Part shown: positions 15,250 to 23,292 of the stretch, piece by piece
Layout of the letters: each line of letters begins with the position of its first letter
How positions within the stretch are numbered: the stretch's first letter is position 1
NCBI GenBank assembly: GCA_036009105.1
Contig: DASYMJ010000163.1
Location: forward strand, 1 to 24,736
DNA length: 24,736 bases
Source: JAFAVZ01 sp036009105
Lineage (GTDB): Bacteria; Acidobacteriota; Thermoanaerobaculia; Gp7-AA8
Direction of reading: 5' to 3'
Program-made: the position numbers and the translations under genes
Notes under the pieces: generated by a model
The model's input: the letters and a program-made list of their open reading frames with translations, nothing else
What the model was told of the DNA's origin: nothing
The model's database searches: none

Positions 15250-15298
15250 GCAATTGTTTATCAAAATCGAAATGCGGAGCCGTTGTTCCACGGGCGTT

Positions 15299-16285
15299 TC
15301 ACGATTTGCGGTACCCATCGAGCGTTCCCGCCGCGCATTTCTGCCACGTGAACGCGCGGGCACGCTCCACGCCGCGCTCCGCGAGTAACGCGCGCAGCGC
15401 ATCATCCGACCCGACGCGATGCATCGCACCGGCCAGCGCATCGACGTTTGTCGCATCGACGTGCAGCGCCGCGTCGGCGGTGATCTCCACCAGCGCCGGC
15501 GCGTGCGAGGTGATCACCGCGGTGCCGCACGCCATCGCTTCCGCGGCCGGCAGACCGAAGCCTTCCTCGATGCTGGGCAGCACGAGCGCGGCCGCGCTGC
15601 GGTAGAGCGCGACGAGCTCGTGGTCGGAGACGAAGCCGCGCGTCTCCACGCCGCTCACGGCGCGATAGCGCTCGAACGGCGCGCCGGCGAGCACGAGCCG
15701 CCCGCCCACTTTCCCGAACGCCTCGACCAAGCGCGCCACGTTCTTGTGCGGCTTGTCGTTGCCGACGTAGAGGAAGTAGCCGCCGTCCGCCGCCGGGCCG
15801 GGCGTGAAGCGCGCGTCGATGCCGTTGGGCGTGACCACGATCTTCTCCGCCTCGCAGCCGAACGCGATGAGATCGCGCTTCACGGCCTCGCTCACGGTGA
15901 GCACGCGGGAGGCGAGGCGCACCGCGCGGCCGAGCATCACCCGCGCGTAGAGGCGCGCGGCGGGATTGCGCGGCGGGTGGTGGAGGTGGATGAGGTCGTG
16001 GATGGTGACCACGCTCGGGCAGCGCGTGGACGGCAGCACGTAATGCGGCGCGTGGAAGAGATCGACTCTGGCCCGCTCCGCCGCCCGCCCCACCACCAGC
16101 AGCTCCCGCAGCGAGTAGTGCGGCGCCTCGACCACGACGTGCTCCACGCCGGCCGGCAGCAGCGGCGCGATCGACTCCGGGCCGAGCGCGACGAGCTCGA
16201 CCTCGCGCAACGCGGAGAGCAGGCCGCGGATGTACGTGCCGATGCCGTAGTCGGCGATCTTGCGGCAGTCGATGGCTACCCGCAT
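15299..16285 (-). CDS. GT4-family glycosyltransferase (third in run)
   Basis: The 328-residue GT-B enzyme transfers a sugar from a nucleotide donor to a growing surface glycan or lipid-linked acceptor; donor and acceptor are unknown. The N-terminal Rossmann half starts MRVAIDCRKIADYGIGTYIR, then HAPHYVLP and VVTIHDLIHLHHP. The C-terminal half has VVTPNGID, FLYVGNDKPHKNV (donor-phosphate region) and PSIEEGFGLPAAEAMACG with the paired glutamates (the E-x7-E motif). It is about 40 residues shorter than many GT4 enzymes but complete. The frame is open far upstream over the neighbour gene; ATG 16285 is the family start and overlaps that gene's stop by 10 nt, indicating coupling. Confidence 0.93.
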   Translation of the reverse strand: MRVAIDCRKIADYGIGTYIRGLLSALREVELVALGPESIAPLLPAGVEHVVVEAPHYSLRELLVVGRAAERARVDLFHAPHYVLPSTRCPSVVTIHDLIHLHHPPRNPAARLYARVMLGRAVRLASRVLTVSEAVKRDLIAFGCEAEKIVVTPNGIDARFTPGPAADGGYFLYVGNDKPHKNVARLVEAFGKVGGRLVLAGAPFERYRAVSGVETRGFVSDHELVALYRSAAALVLPSIEEGFGLPAAEAMACGTAVITSHAPALVEITADAALHVDATNVDALAGAMHRVGSDDALRALLAERGVERARAFTWQKCAAGTLDGYRKS

Positions 16286-17286
16286 CGGGCCGCCTCCGCC
16301 AGCAGCTCGCGCATCAGCTGTGCGCTGCGCTCCCAGCGATAGCCGCCCGCGCGCAACGGGCCGGCCGCCCGCAGCTCGTCGCGCAACCTTCTCGAGCCGA
16401 GAGCGCGAGTGAGCGCCTCGCGCAAGGCGTCGCGATCGCCCGGCTCGACGAGCAGCGCCGCCTCTTCCCCATATTCCGGAATGGCGCCGGTGCGCGTGGC
16501 CACGACCGGCGCGCCGCACGCCATGGCCTCCAGCGGCGGGATACCGAAGCCCTCGTATCGCGACGGATAGACGAACAGCTTTGCCCCTCGATACAGCGCG
16601 CGCAGCCGCTCCCGACCGACGAAGCCGGTCAGCTCGACATCTTTCTCCTGCGCGATTTTCGTGCCCCACCCGGAAGAGCCGCACAGCACCAGCCGCGGCC
16701 GCGACGGCAACGAGCGCCACACGGCGAGCAGGTCGTCCAGCCCTTTGCGCGGCTCGAGCGTGCCGACGTAGAGGATGTAGTCCTCTTCTTCGCCGCCCGG
16801 TGAGAAGAACTCGTCCACGCCGTTCGGCACGATCTCCAGCTTCGAGCGAGATACCGCGAACCCGCGCACCGCCTCCTCGGCCACCGCGCGCGAAACGGCG
16901 GCAACGCGCCGCGCCTTCTCCAGGCTGCGGCCGATGAAGAGGTTGAAGGAGAGGATGGTCTGCACGCGATGCCGGCCGGGCATGGTGAGGGAGGTGAAGT
17001 CGTGGATCGTCGCCACCGCCGGCACGTCGCCCAGCAGCGGCAGCGTTCCGTGTGGGCCCCACAGCACGTCGGCCTCGATGCGGGGGAGATACAGCTGCTG
17101 CCACAGCACGCCGAGGGGAGCGGGATCGACGCGGAAGGAGCAGCCGCCCAGGCCGGAGCGGTCCGCGATCGGCGCGTGCGAGGCGATGAGCGGCGCGTCG
17201 CCGAGGCGGCGCGCGATCTCCGCGGTGTGCACCCCGATCCCGGTGCGGTGGCCGACCAGCGGCCTTCCGTCGATGAGCACCTGCAC
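16276..17286 (-). CDS. GT4-family glycosyltransferase (second in run)
   Basis: A 336-residue GT-B enzyme. The N-terminal half has MQVLIDGRPLVGHRTGIGVH, then ADVLWGPHGTLPLL and VATIHDFTSLTMPGRH. The C-terminal half has IVPNGVDEFFSPGG, ILYVGTLEPRKGLDDLL and PSRYEGFGIPPLEAMACGAP with both conserved glutamates. This signature is common in mannosyl/rhamnosyl-transferases of exopolysaccharide loci, but specificity cannot be read from it. GTG 17286 is used; TAAACT ends 6 nt upstream, suggesting an internal leaderless promoter in the 80-nt gap after the first glycosyltransferase. Its stop overlaps the next gene's start by 10 nt. Confidence 0.93.
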   Translation of the reverse strand: MQVLIDGRPLVGHRTGIGVHTAEIARRLGDAPLIASHAPIADRSGLGGCSFRVDPAPLGVLWQQLYLPRIEADVLWGPHGTLPLLGDVPAVATIHDFTSLTMPGRHRVQTILSFNLFIGRSLEKARRVAAVSRAVAEEAVRGFAVSRSKLEIVPNGVDEFFSPGGEEEDYILYVGTLEPRKGLDDLLAVWRSLPSRPRLVLCGSSGWGTKIAQEKDVELTGFVGRERLRALYRGAKLFVYPSRYEGFGIPPLEAMACGAPVVATRTGAIPEYGEEAALLVEPGDRDALREALTRALGSRRLRDELRAAGPLRAGGYRWERSAQLMRELLAEAARCG

Positions 17287-17292
17287 GATGGC

Positions 17293-17298
17293 AGTTTA
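17293..17298 (-). promoter_or_regulatory. Possible -10 box for the second glycosyltransferase
   Basis: TAAACT (17298-17293 on the minus strand) ends 6 nt before GTG 17286, in the same position as other predicted leaderless promoters here. No -35 is visible. The hexamer is a weaker match than those of asnS or hpt. Confidence 0.35.
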
Positions 17299-17366
17299 CG
17301 GGGAATGGAGGAGCGCTACGCTGCTGGTGCCACGAAGAAGCCTTGCGTCGGGATGGGCTATGCCAA

Positions 17367-18590
17367 TCAGCGCACCGGCCCATGGCCGGCGGCGCGGCGC
17401 AGTACTTCCAGCGTTTGCGCCGCGCACACATCCCAACGGAACTTGGCCGCCTGTTCGCGGCCCTTCCGCGCCAGCTCCTCGCGCAGCGCGGCGTCGGTCA
17501 GGACGCGCTCCAGTTGCGCTTCCAACTCCTCCACCGAGGTGGGGGAAAAGTAGAGCGCAGCCTCGCCGCCGATCTCCGGCAGCGACGACGACCGCGCGGC
17601 GATCGACGGCACGCCGCGCGCCATCGCCTCCAGCAGCGGGAACCCGAACCCTTCGAAGATCGACGGGAACACGAAAGCCTCCGCGTTGCGGTAGATGTAC
17701 GCGAGGTGAGAGGCGTCCACGTAGTCGAGATGGCGAACGCCGGGCGCTTTCAGACGCGTGGCCAGGGAAGCGGCCTTCCACCCCACCCCCCCCACCACCA
17801 CCAGCTCGCCGTCGTACACGCCGCGCTTGCGCAAACCGGAGAAGGCGTCGAGCAGCACGCCGAGGTTCTTGCGCGGCTCGATCGTGCTCACGAAGAGGAT
17901 GTAGCGGCGGGGCAGGTCGAGCGGCAACTCCACCGGCGGCGTGCCGAGGCCGGAATGGATGGCCACCGCGCGAGAGGGATCCATGGCGTAGTAACGGAGG
18001 AGATCATCCCGGGTGGCGGAAGAGACGCAGATGATCGCGTCCGCGAGCGCGACCTCGCGCATCATCTGCCGCTCCAGGTTGTCCAGCGTCTCCTGTTGCA
18101 GCAGCTCGGGGAAGCGCTTGTACGTCAGGTCGTGCACCGTCACCACGCGCCGCCGCGCGATGGCGCTCATCAGGCGCGGCAGGAAGTAGTTCGCGCCGAA
18201 CACCACATCGCAATCGGCGAGCTTCATCAGCAGCACGTACGCGGCGGCCGTCACCGGGCGGGCCAGGCCCGACCGCGGCCGGTTGCGCAGGTCGAACACG
18301 CAGAGCTCCGCGTTCGTGGGAAGATCGGCGTGGAAGCGCGGGCCCTCGTCCGTCACGCGCGCGTCGCCGAAGAGCACGAGCTCGACCTCGTCGCGCCTGG
18401 CCAGCTCGTGCAGCAGGTAGTAGAGGTACCAGCCGACGCCGGTCAGCGGCTCGTAGAACGGGCGGATGTCGACGCCGACGCGCAGCTTCCGCTCGCGGGT
18501 GAGCGCGCGGCGCATCGCGCGGCGCAGGCGGGCCAGAGCGGCATGGCGTAGAGTGTGAAGGACGACCCCCAGGGTGGGCAGCAGCGACAC
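17367..18590 (-). CDS. GT4-family glycosyltransferase (first in run)
   Basis: A GT-B enzyme of 407 residues from GTG 18590 (382 from ATG 18515). The core begins LRVGVDIRPFYEPLTGVGWY, with VVTVHDLTYKRFP, then IHSGLG, FVSTIEPRKNLGVLLDAF and PSIFEGFGFPLLEAMARGVP carrying the conserved glutamate pair. The arginine-rich N-terminal tail (HTLRHAALARLRRAMRR) precedes the Rossmann fold and could bind the membrane surface. GTG 18590 is favoured because TACTAT ends 8 nt upstream, mirrored by a box for the divergent gene at 18609; ATG 18515 is the safe alternative. The run of three similar enzymes suggests stepwise building of one oligosaccharide, but no polymerase, flippase or sugar-nucleotide genes are in the window. 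Confidence 0.92.
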   Translation of the reverse strand: MSLLPTLGVVLHTLRHAALARLRRAMRRALTRERKLRVGVDIRPFYEPLTGVGWYLYYLLHELARRDEVELVLFGDARVTDEGPRFHADLPTNAELCVFDLRNRPRSGLARPVTAAAYVLLMKLADCDVVFGANYFLPRLMSAIARRRVVTVHDLTYKRFPELLQQETLDNLERQMMREVALADAIICVSSATRDDLLRYYAMDPSRAVAIHSGLGTPPVELPLDLPRRYILFVSTIEPRKNLGVLLDAFSGLRKRGVYDGELVVVGGVGWKAASLATRLKAPGVRHLDYVDASHLAYIYRNAEAFVFPSIFEGFGFPLLEAMARGVPSIAARSSSLPEIGGEAALYFSPTSVEELEAQLERVLTDAALREELARKGREQAAKFRWDVCAAQTLEVLRRAAGHGPVR

Positions 18591-18597
18591 GGTCGCG

Positions 18598-18604
18598 GAT
18601 AGTA
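18598..18604. promoter_or_regulatory. Overlapping divergent -10 boxes (glycosyltransferase / membrane-anchored protein)
   Basis: GATAGTA reads GATAGT on the plus strand (18598-18603), ending 5 nt before GTG 18609, and TACTAT on the minus strand (18604-18599), ending 8 nt before GTG 18590. Neither gene has a Shine-Dalgarno. The design matches that at 1210-1217, though the hexamers are weaker. Confidence 0.45.
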
Positions 18605-18608
18605 GCAG

Positions 18609-19817
18609 GTGAAGAAGTTCCTGATCATGATGGGAGTCGTGGCGGCGCTCATCGGCGCGCTGGCCTTGTACTTCGTGCTCACGACGCCGAAGACGTCCGC
18701 CGGTATCCGCTTCCCTTTGGGCGCCGCGCAACGCGAGCTGCTGGCCAGCGTGCCCGCATCGGCCGAGGCTTTCGCGCTGATCCCGACCGCGGCGGCGCTC
18801 GATGCGAAGCTGCGCGCGAATCGCGTGACGCGCGACGTGGTGGAGAAGTGGACCGAGCAGCAACAGCTCCCCCGGCCCTGGATGATCGGCGGCGCCGACC
18901 TCGTGGTCTGGCGCAGCCGCAAGCAGACGCGCTACCTGCTGCGGCTCGATCCGGTGCGGGCCGTGATCGTGCGCGCCTATCTGATGTTCTCCGGCGAGCA
19001 GTCGCTGCTGCTCGAGCCGACCGGCGAACCTCGCCTGGACGCTGCCGAGTTGAGCCGGATCGTGGCGCTGGCGGATGGCCTACCGCCGGGCGATGTACTG
19101 GCGGTGCAACGGCAGGGCTCACGGGGGGCGTATCCGCCCATTGGAAGGCCGGCGGTGACCTCGGCTTCTATCAGCGCGAGCGAGATCAATGTTACTTCCA
19201 GGGCGGCTGGGGGAGACGTGGGGGCGGGCCCCCACATACCTCAGTACCCCAAATCAGCGCTGCTCACGGCCACCTTTGCCACCCCGCCGCGGGCGCTCGA
19301 CGATCTGAACCGCCTGGTCCGGACGCGCATCAGCACACTATTAAAGGATGGCGGCGCCATCGCCCTCTACGAGGTGGAGACGGACAAGCTGCTGCCGCGG
19401 CCGAAAGAGGTCATTATCCTGCCCGCCACCGAGGAGAAAAGGGCTGCCCTGCAGAAGTTTGTGCAGGATGTTGCCCCGGCGCAAACGCTCGGATTCCGCA
19501 TCGAGGTGGAAGACACCGGTCAGGAGCTGCTCATCGCCTTCGAGCGGCCGACCATCGACCTGTATTTAAAGGATACGTTCGTGCCGCCGACCCTGACCGG
19601 CAACCTCTGGACGCTGCACATCGACCCGAAGCGGACTGTGCCGGTGCTGCAGCAGGTGGCGGAGAGTCCCGGCCTCCGATTCGCGGCGCCGAGGTTGTTC
19701 CGGTCGGCGCGGGAACTGAGCGGCTGGATCGTGGCGATGGAAGGGGCCGAATCGATCGAAGCGGCCGCCTCTGCCGCCGCGGGGGTGGAGGAATTGAAGG
19801 TCAGGGTGCGAGGTTAA
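18609..19817 (+). CDS. Membrane-anchored extracytoplasmic protein, unknown function
   Basis: The 402-residue protein starts MKKFLIMMGVVAALIGALALYF, a single N-terminal anchor or uncleaved signal; the rest is soluble and should face outward. I recognise no domain. The two halves (about 40-165 and 218-400) look like one alpha/beta fold interrupted by residues 168-217, a Gly/Pro/Ser-rich stretch using rare codons (ATA, AGG, TCA, AAA, GGA) encoded at 19110-19259. That stretch also carries an 8-bp perfect DNA hairpin. GTG 18609 follows GATAGT by 5 nt. It is divergent from the glycosyltransferase run and lies 34 nt upstream of yceD, so it may share a transcript with yceD-rpmF-plsX, though a functional link is unclear. 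Confidence 0.8.
   Translation: MKKFLIMMGVVAALIGALALYFVLTTPKTSAGIRFPLGAAQRELLASVPASAEAFALIPTAAALDAKLRANRVTRDVVEKWTEQQQLPRPWMIGGADLVVWRSRKQTRYLLRLDPVRAVIVRAYLMFSGEQSLLLEPTGEPRLDAAELSRIVALADGLPPGDVLAVQRQGSRGAYPPIGRPAVTSASISASEINVTSRAAGGDVGAGPHIPQYPKSALLTATFATPPRALDDLNRLVRTRISTLLKDGGAIALYEVETDKLLPRPKEVIILPATEEKRAALQKFVQDVAPAQTLGFRIEVEDTGQELLIAFERPTIDLYLKDTFVPPTLTGNLWTLHIDPKRTVPVLQQVAESPGLRFAAPRLFRSARELSGWIVAMEGAESIEAAASAAAGVEELKVRVRG
19110..19259 (+). other. Atypical in-frame insertion within the membrane-anchored protein gene
   Basis: About 150 nt encoding residues 168-217 differ from the flanks: codons rare elsewhere in the window cluster here, and the product is a disordered Gly/Pro/Ser linker. 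At 19218-19235, GTGGGGGC and GCCCCCAC pair perfectly around a 2-nt loop, and GGGCG/CGCCC pair near 19130. The reading frame is kept. The boundaries are judged by eye and may be off by tens of bases. Confidence 0.45.
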
Positions 19818-19851
19818 ACAACCGACTCGCAACCCGCCTCGGATCAGCAAC

Positions 19852-20415
19852 ATGAGCGAATTCATCAACTTCGACGACATCGACAAGTACGGGCCCCAGA
19901 CCTGTGGCGGCACGTTCGAGATCACCGCGCCCGAGCTCGACCGCATCGAGATCGCAGGCGTGGGGCCGGCCGTCATCGAGGTCAAGGCGCAGAAAGGCGA
20001 CCTGCCGGGCGAGTACATCGTGGACGGCACGGCCGTTTTCACCGCCGACTTCACCTGCGCGCGTTGCGCCGAGCCGTATCCCGTTGCGAACAGCAGCGCC
20101 TTTCACGTAAGATTCCGCCCCCGTCCCGAGGCTGTTTCCGGCGATAGCGAAGAGGTCGAGATCACCGATACCGAGGAGCTCGACGTCGAGTACTACTCGG
20201 AGCTGCGGGTCTCGCTGCGGGATCTGGCCATCGAGCAGATCCAGCTGTCGCTTCCGATGAAACCGTTGTGCGAGGAGAACTGTCTCGGCCTCTGCGTGCA
20301 CTGCGGCGCGAATCGCAACCGCGAGTCGTGCCATTGCGGCAAGGCGGCGGTGGACGAGCGGTGGGGCGCGCTGGCGGGGATCCGGGAAGAACTGGCCAAG
20401 AAAAAGGATGTCTGA
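19852..20415 (+). CDS. yceD: YceD/DUF177 family protein
   Basis: The 187-residue protein belongs to DUF177, encoded directly before rpmF in most bacteria and linked to 23S rRNA accumulation. A first Cys pair is in FTCARCAEP (C69, C72). A C-terminal cluster CEENCLGLCVHCGANRN...CHC (C140, C144, C148, C151, C160, C162) matches the metal-binding signature CLGLCxxCGxN and suggests zinc binding. The gene order yceD-rpmF-plsX confirms identity. ATG 19852 has no clear Shine-Dalgarno. It lies 38 nt before rpmF and is probably co-transcribed with it. Confidence 0.93.
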   Translation: MSEFINFDDIDKYGPQTCGGTFEITAPELDRIEIAGVGPAVIEVKAQKGDLPGEYIVDGTAVFTADFTCARCAEPYPVANSSAFHVRFRPRPEAVSGDSEEVEITDTEELDVEYYSELRVSLRDLAIEQIQLSLPMKPLCEENCLGLCVHCGANRNRESCHCGKAAVDERWGALAGIREELAKKKDV

Positions 20416-20453
20416 CCGACATCGGAACTTGAAGAAACCACAGGAGCACAACG

Positions 20454-20639
20454 ATGCCGAATCCGAAACGCCGCCATTCCAAGGCCCGCACCCGCAGTCG
20501 CCGGGCGCATGACTTCCTGAAGCCGAAGTCGCTCTCCACCTGTCCGCAGTGCCACGAGTCGAAGCTCCCGCACCGCGTCTGCCCCAAGTGCGGCTACTAC
20601 AAGGGCCGCGAAGTGATCGCCGTCAAGGACGCTCTCTAG
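20454..20639 (+). CDS. rpmF: Large ribosomal subunit protein bL32
   Basis: This 61-residue ribosomal protein starts MPNPKRRHSKARTRSRRAHD, a basic tail that enters the 50S subunit. It has two Cys pairs (C30/C33 in CPQCHES and C43/C46 in CPKCGYYKG), so this is the zinc-binding (C+) paralogue type. Length is normal. AGGAG lies 7 nt before ATG 20454. It is followed by plsX after 19 nt, the classic ribosome-to-lipid-synthesis junction. Confidence 0.98.
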   Translation: MPNPKRRHSKARTRSRRAHDFLKPKSLSTCPQCHESKLPHRVCPKCGYYKGREVIAVKDAL

Positions 20640-20658
20640 TCTCCCCCCGGAGCTGACG

Positions 20659-21705
20659 GTGGCCGGGACGACGAGAATCGCTCTTGATGCGATGGGCGGC
20701 GATCATGCGCCGCTCGAGATCATCAAAGGCGCGCTCCTGGCCACGGCCGAGGATCCTGCCGTCGAGATCCTGCTGGTTGGCAGGGAGGAGGTCATGCGCG
20801 AGACGCTGGCCTCCCTCGGCGCGCCCGTTCCGGCGCGCATCGAGCTGGTCGACGCGCGGGAAGTGGTCGACATGGACGACACCGCGGTCGCCCCTCTCCG
20901 CCGCAAGCGCAATTCCTCCATCCGCATCTGCGCGAACCTCGTCTCCGAGGGGCGCGCGGACGCTTTCGTATCGGCCGGCAACACCGGCGCGACGTGGACG
21001 AGCGCGCGCATGGTGATGGGGATGATCGAAGGCGTGAGCCGCCCCGCTCTGGCCGCCATCCTTCCCAACGTCAACGGCTTTACGCTGCTGCTCGACGTCG
21101 GCGCGAACGTCGACACCAAGCCGAACCACCTCCGCGAGTTTGCCGTGATGGGTCACTTCTACGCGCAGATGGTCCTCGGCATCCCCGAGCCGCGCATCGG
21201 CCTGCTCTCCATCGGCGAGGAAGAGGGGAAGGGGAACGAGCTGACGCGCGAGGTCTTCCGCGTGCTGAAGGAGACGGGCCTGAACTTCATCGGCAACGCC
21301 GAGGGCCGCGACGTCTACAACGGCAACGCGGACGTCGTGGTGTGCGACGGCTTCACCGGCAACGTCGTCCTCAAGGCCTCCGAGGCCTTGGGCGAGATGG
21401 TCAGCCGCACCTTGCGCGAAGGCATCATGCGCACGCTCCCCCGCAAGCTCGGCGGCTTCCTGGCCCGCGGCGCGTTCGAGGACCTCAAGAAGCGGATGGA
21501 TTACTCCGAATACGGCGGCGCGCCGCTCCTCGGCGTGAAAGGCGGCTGCATCGTCTGCCACGGCCGCTCGAACGCGAAGGCGATCAAGAACGCCGTCCGC
21601 GTGGCGCGCGAGTTCGCGGTGAACAAGATCGACACGAAGATCCGGGAGCGGGTGGGGGAGCTGCACACGAGGGAGCACGGGTCGCAGGTGCTGGCCACGC
21701 AGTAA
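20659..21705 (+). CDS. plsX: Phosphate acyltransferase PlsX
   Basis: The 348-residue enzyme converts acyl-ACP and phosphate to acyl-phosphate, which PlsY uses for glycerol-3-phosphate acylation, the first step of phospholipid synthesis. The N-terminus IALDAMGGDHAP (7-18) is the PlsX signature. AFVSAGNTGA, LLDVGAN, GLLSIGEEEGKGNEL and VVVCDGFTGNVVLKA follow in normal order. Length matches the family. GTG 20659 is preceded by GGAG at a 7-8 nt distance and gives the expected start. It normally leads into fabH-fabD-fabG; here the strand is interrupted by a repeat and an antisense gene before fabD, and fabH is absent. Confidence 0.97.
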   Translation: MAGTTRIALDAMGGDHAPLEIIKGALLATAEDPAVEILLVGREEVMRETLASLGAPVPARIELVDAREVVDMDDTAVAPLRRKRNSSIRICANLVSEGRADAFVSAGNTGATWTSARMVMGMIEGVSRPALAAILPNVNGFTLLLDVGANVDTKPNHLREFAVMGHFYAQMVLGIPEPRIGLLSIGEEEGKGNELTREVFRVLKETGLNFIGNAEGRDVYNGNADVVVCDGFTGNVVLKASEALGEMVSRTLREGIMRTLPRKLGGFLARGAFEDLKKRMDYSEYGGAPLLGVKGGCIVCHGRSNAKAIKNAVRVAREFAVNKIDTKIRERVGELHTREHGSQVLATQ

Positions 21706-21776
21706 AAATGTAGGGCCGGCTCCCAGCCGGCCGCAGTAAAGAACGATGGGCCGGCTGAGAGCCGGCCCTACATTTT
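21705..21776. terminator. Nested inverted repeat between convergent plsX and diiron gene
   Basis: The arms 21705-21732 and 21749-21776 match at 27 of 28 positions around a 16-nt loop. Each arm also contains its own perfect hairpin core (GGCCGGCT/AGCCGGCC, or close to it on the right arm). T-runs flank both sides (CATTTT on plus, CATTTTT on minus), so it can terminate transcripts from both directions. It fills the gap between the plsX stop and the end of the antisense gene at 21778. A related GGCC-rich hairpin occurs at 24037-24058. Confidence 0.8.
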
Positions 21777-21777
21777 C

Positions 21778-22308
21778 CTACGCGGCCCTTTCGAACGCCG
21801 CCCGGATCGACTCCTTCGGCGGCGCCTCGTCCCACATCTTGAACAGGCGCGTCCAGGAGTGGCCGGTCACGCGCTCCCGGAAATAGCGCTCGTGCTCCCA
21901 CTCCACCTCGGCCATCTCCAGCAGGCAATCGAGCATCTCCGGATGGCCGCAGGCGAGCGCGTAGCGAGCCGCATCCTCGTACTCCACGATGTTCTTCCGC
22001 TCCAGGCGGCCGGCGCCGTACATGGGGAAGAACCAGCCGCTGATGTGACAGGCGGCGCCGATCACCCGGCCGATCATCCAGAACACCGCCTCGCGCAATG
22101 GGCGGGGGCGGGCGCCGAGATTGCGCAGCAGGCCGATCACCAGGGCGCGGTGATGCCATTCCTCGTCCTCGATCTGATGGATGTGCGCGCGCTCGTCCGG
22201 GTTTCGCACGCTGTGCCAGTGGCCGCGATAGGCGAAGCCGGCCGCGAGCTCGCCGGAGGCGGCGTTCTGCAGCGTTCGGATCAGCGCGCGTAACGCCTGC
22301 TCGGACAC
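21778..22308 (-). CDS. Ferritin-like diiron protein (COQ7/MiaE-like)
   Basis: The 176-residue protein is a four-helix bundle candidate with iron ligands in the usual order: E20 (ASGELAAGFAYRGHWHS), an ExxH in IEDEEWHHRA (E49/E50 with H52/H53), a mid-protein Glu (E104 or E109 in ERKNIVEYED) and a second ExxH in EVEWEHERYF (E136, H139). This resembles COQ7-type hydroxylases and other ferritin-like oxygenases; the substrate is unknown. GTG 22308 is used because TAGAAT ends 8 nt upstream. It is antisense between plsX and fabD and divergent from fabD, interrupting the fatty-acid cluster. An acyl-chain modifying role is tempting from position, but it is not shown. Confidence 0.8.
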   Translation of the reverse strand: MSEQALRALIRTLQNAASGELAAGFAYRGHWHSVRNPDERAHIHQIEDEEWHHRALVIGLLRNLGARPRPLREAVFWMIGRVIGAACHISGWFFPMYGAGRLERKNIVEYEDAARYALACGHPEMLDCLLEMAEVEWEHERYFRERVTGHSWTRLFKMWDEAPPKESIRAAFERAA

Positions 22309-22316
22309 GAGGCGCC

Positions 22317-22345
22317 ATTCTACCGCGACCGCTCGCGTGTATCAT
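22317..22345. promoter_or_regulatory. Facing divergent -10 boxes (diiron gene / fabD)
   Basis: Minus-strand TAGAAT (22322-22317) ends 8 nt before GTG 22308. Plus-strand TATCAT (22340-22345) ends 9 nt before the fabD ATG at 22355. The boxes are separated by exactly 17 nt, so each lies at the -35 distance of the other; TATCAT read backwards is ATGATA, 4/6 like TTGACA. No Shine-Dalgarno precedes either gene, so both mRNAs are predicted leaderless. Confidence 0.6.
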
Positions 22346-22354
22346 TCGCGCCCG

Positions 22355-23292
22355 ATGGAGCACCACACCGCATTCGTCTTCCCCGGCCAGGGCAGCCAGA
22401 CCGTCGGAATGGGCAAAGACGTCGCCGAAAAGTACCCCGTCGCCCGCCGCGTCTTCGACGACATCGACGCCGCCCTCGGCTTCTCGATCTCCCGGCTCTG
22501 CTTCGAAGGGCCGGAGGACGAGCTGAAGCTGACCAAGAACACGCAGCCGGCCATTCTCGCCGTTTCCTCGGCGCTGCACGCCGTGCTGGAAGACCTTGGC
22601 AGCACGAAGCGCGACCTCGTGGCCGGCCACTCTCTCGGCGAGTACAGCGCCATCGTCAGCGTCGGCGGTTTGACGCCGGCCGAAGCGGCGAAGATCGTCC
22701 ACCAGCGCGGCACGTTCATGCAGCAGGCGGTGCCGGTCGGCGCCGGCGGCATGGCGGCGCTGATCGGGCCGACGGTCGAAGAAGTGCGCGCCATCTGCGA
22801 GGAAGCGGCGCAGGGCGAAGTCGTCTCCGTGGCCAACATCAACGCGCCGGGCCAGACCGTGATCGCCGGCACGAAGAGCGCCGTCGAGCGCGCCATCGAG
22901 GTCGCAAAAAAGCGCGGCGTCCGCCGCGCGCTGCCGCTGCCCGTCTCCGCGCCATTCCATTGCGACCTGATGAAACCCGCCGAGGAGCGGCTGCGGCCCG
23001 TCCTCGACGAGGCGCACCTCAAGGACCTCTGGTTCTCCCTCGTCTCCAATGTCGACGCCTCGCCGATCGGCACCGCCACGGCGGTGCGCAACGCGCTGCT
23101 GCGGCAGGTCGCCTCGCCCGTGCGCTGGGTGGAGTCGGTGCAGAAGATGGTCTCGATGGGCGTGCGCCGCTTCGTCGAGATCGGGCCGGGCAGCGTCCTC
23201 ACGGGTCTCATCAAGCGCATCGATCCCAATGTGGAGCTCATCAACGTCTCGGACGTCCCGTCGCTCGAGGCGTTCGTGGCGAGGGGGAACGG

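Noticed and set aside
15299..17431. A 710-residue fused double glycosyltransferase frame on the minus strand
   Set aside because: Upstream of 16285 the frame is an out-of-frame, Arg-rich shadow of the second glycosyltransferase. The two enzymes are separate, overlapping genes.
15299..18590. Complete exopolysaccharide or O-antigen locus
   Set aside because: Only three glycosyltransferases are present; no polymerase, flippase, export or sugar-nucleotide genes are in the window.
21584..23017. A 477-residue minus-strand frame across fabD and the diiron gene
   Set aside because: It is antisense to fabD and out of frame with the diiron gene, and has no recognisable motif.
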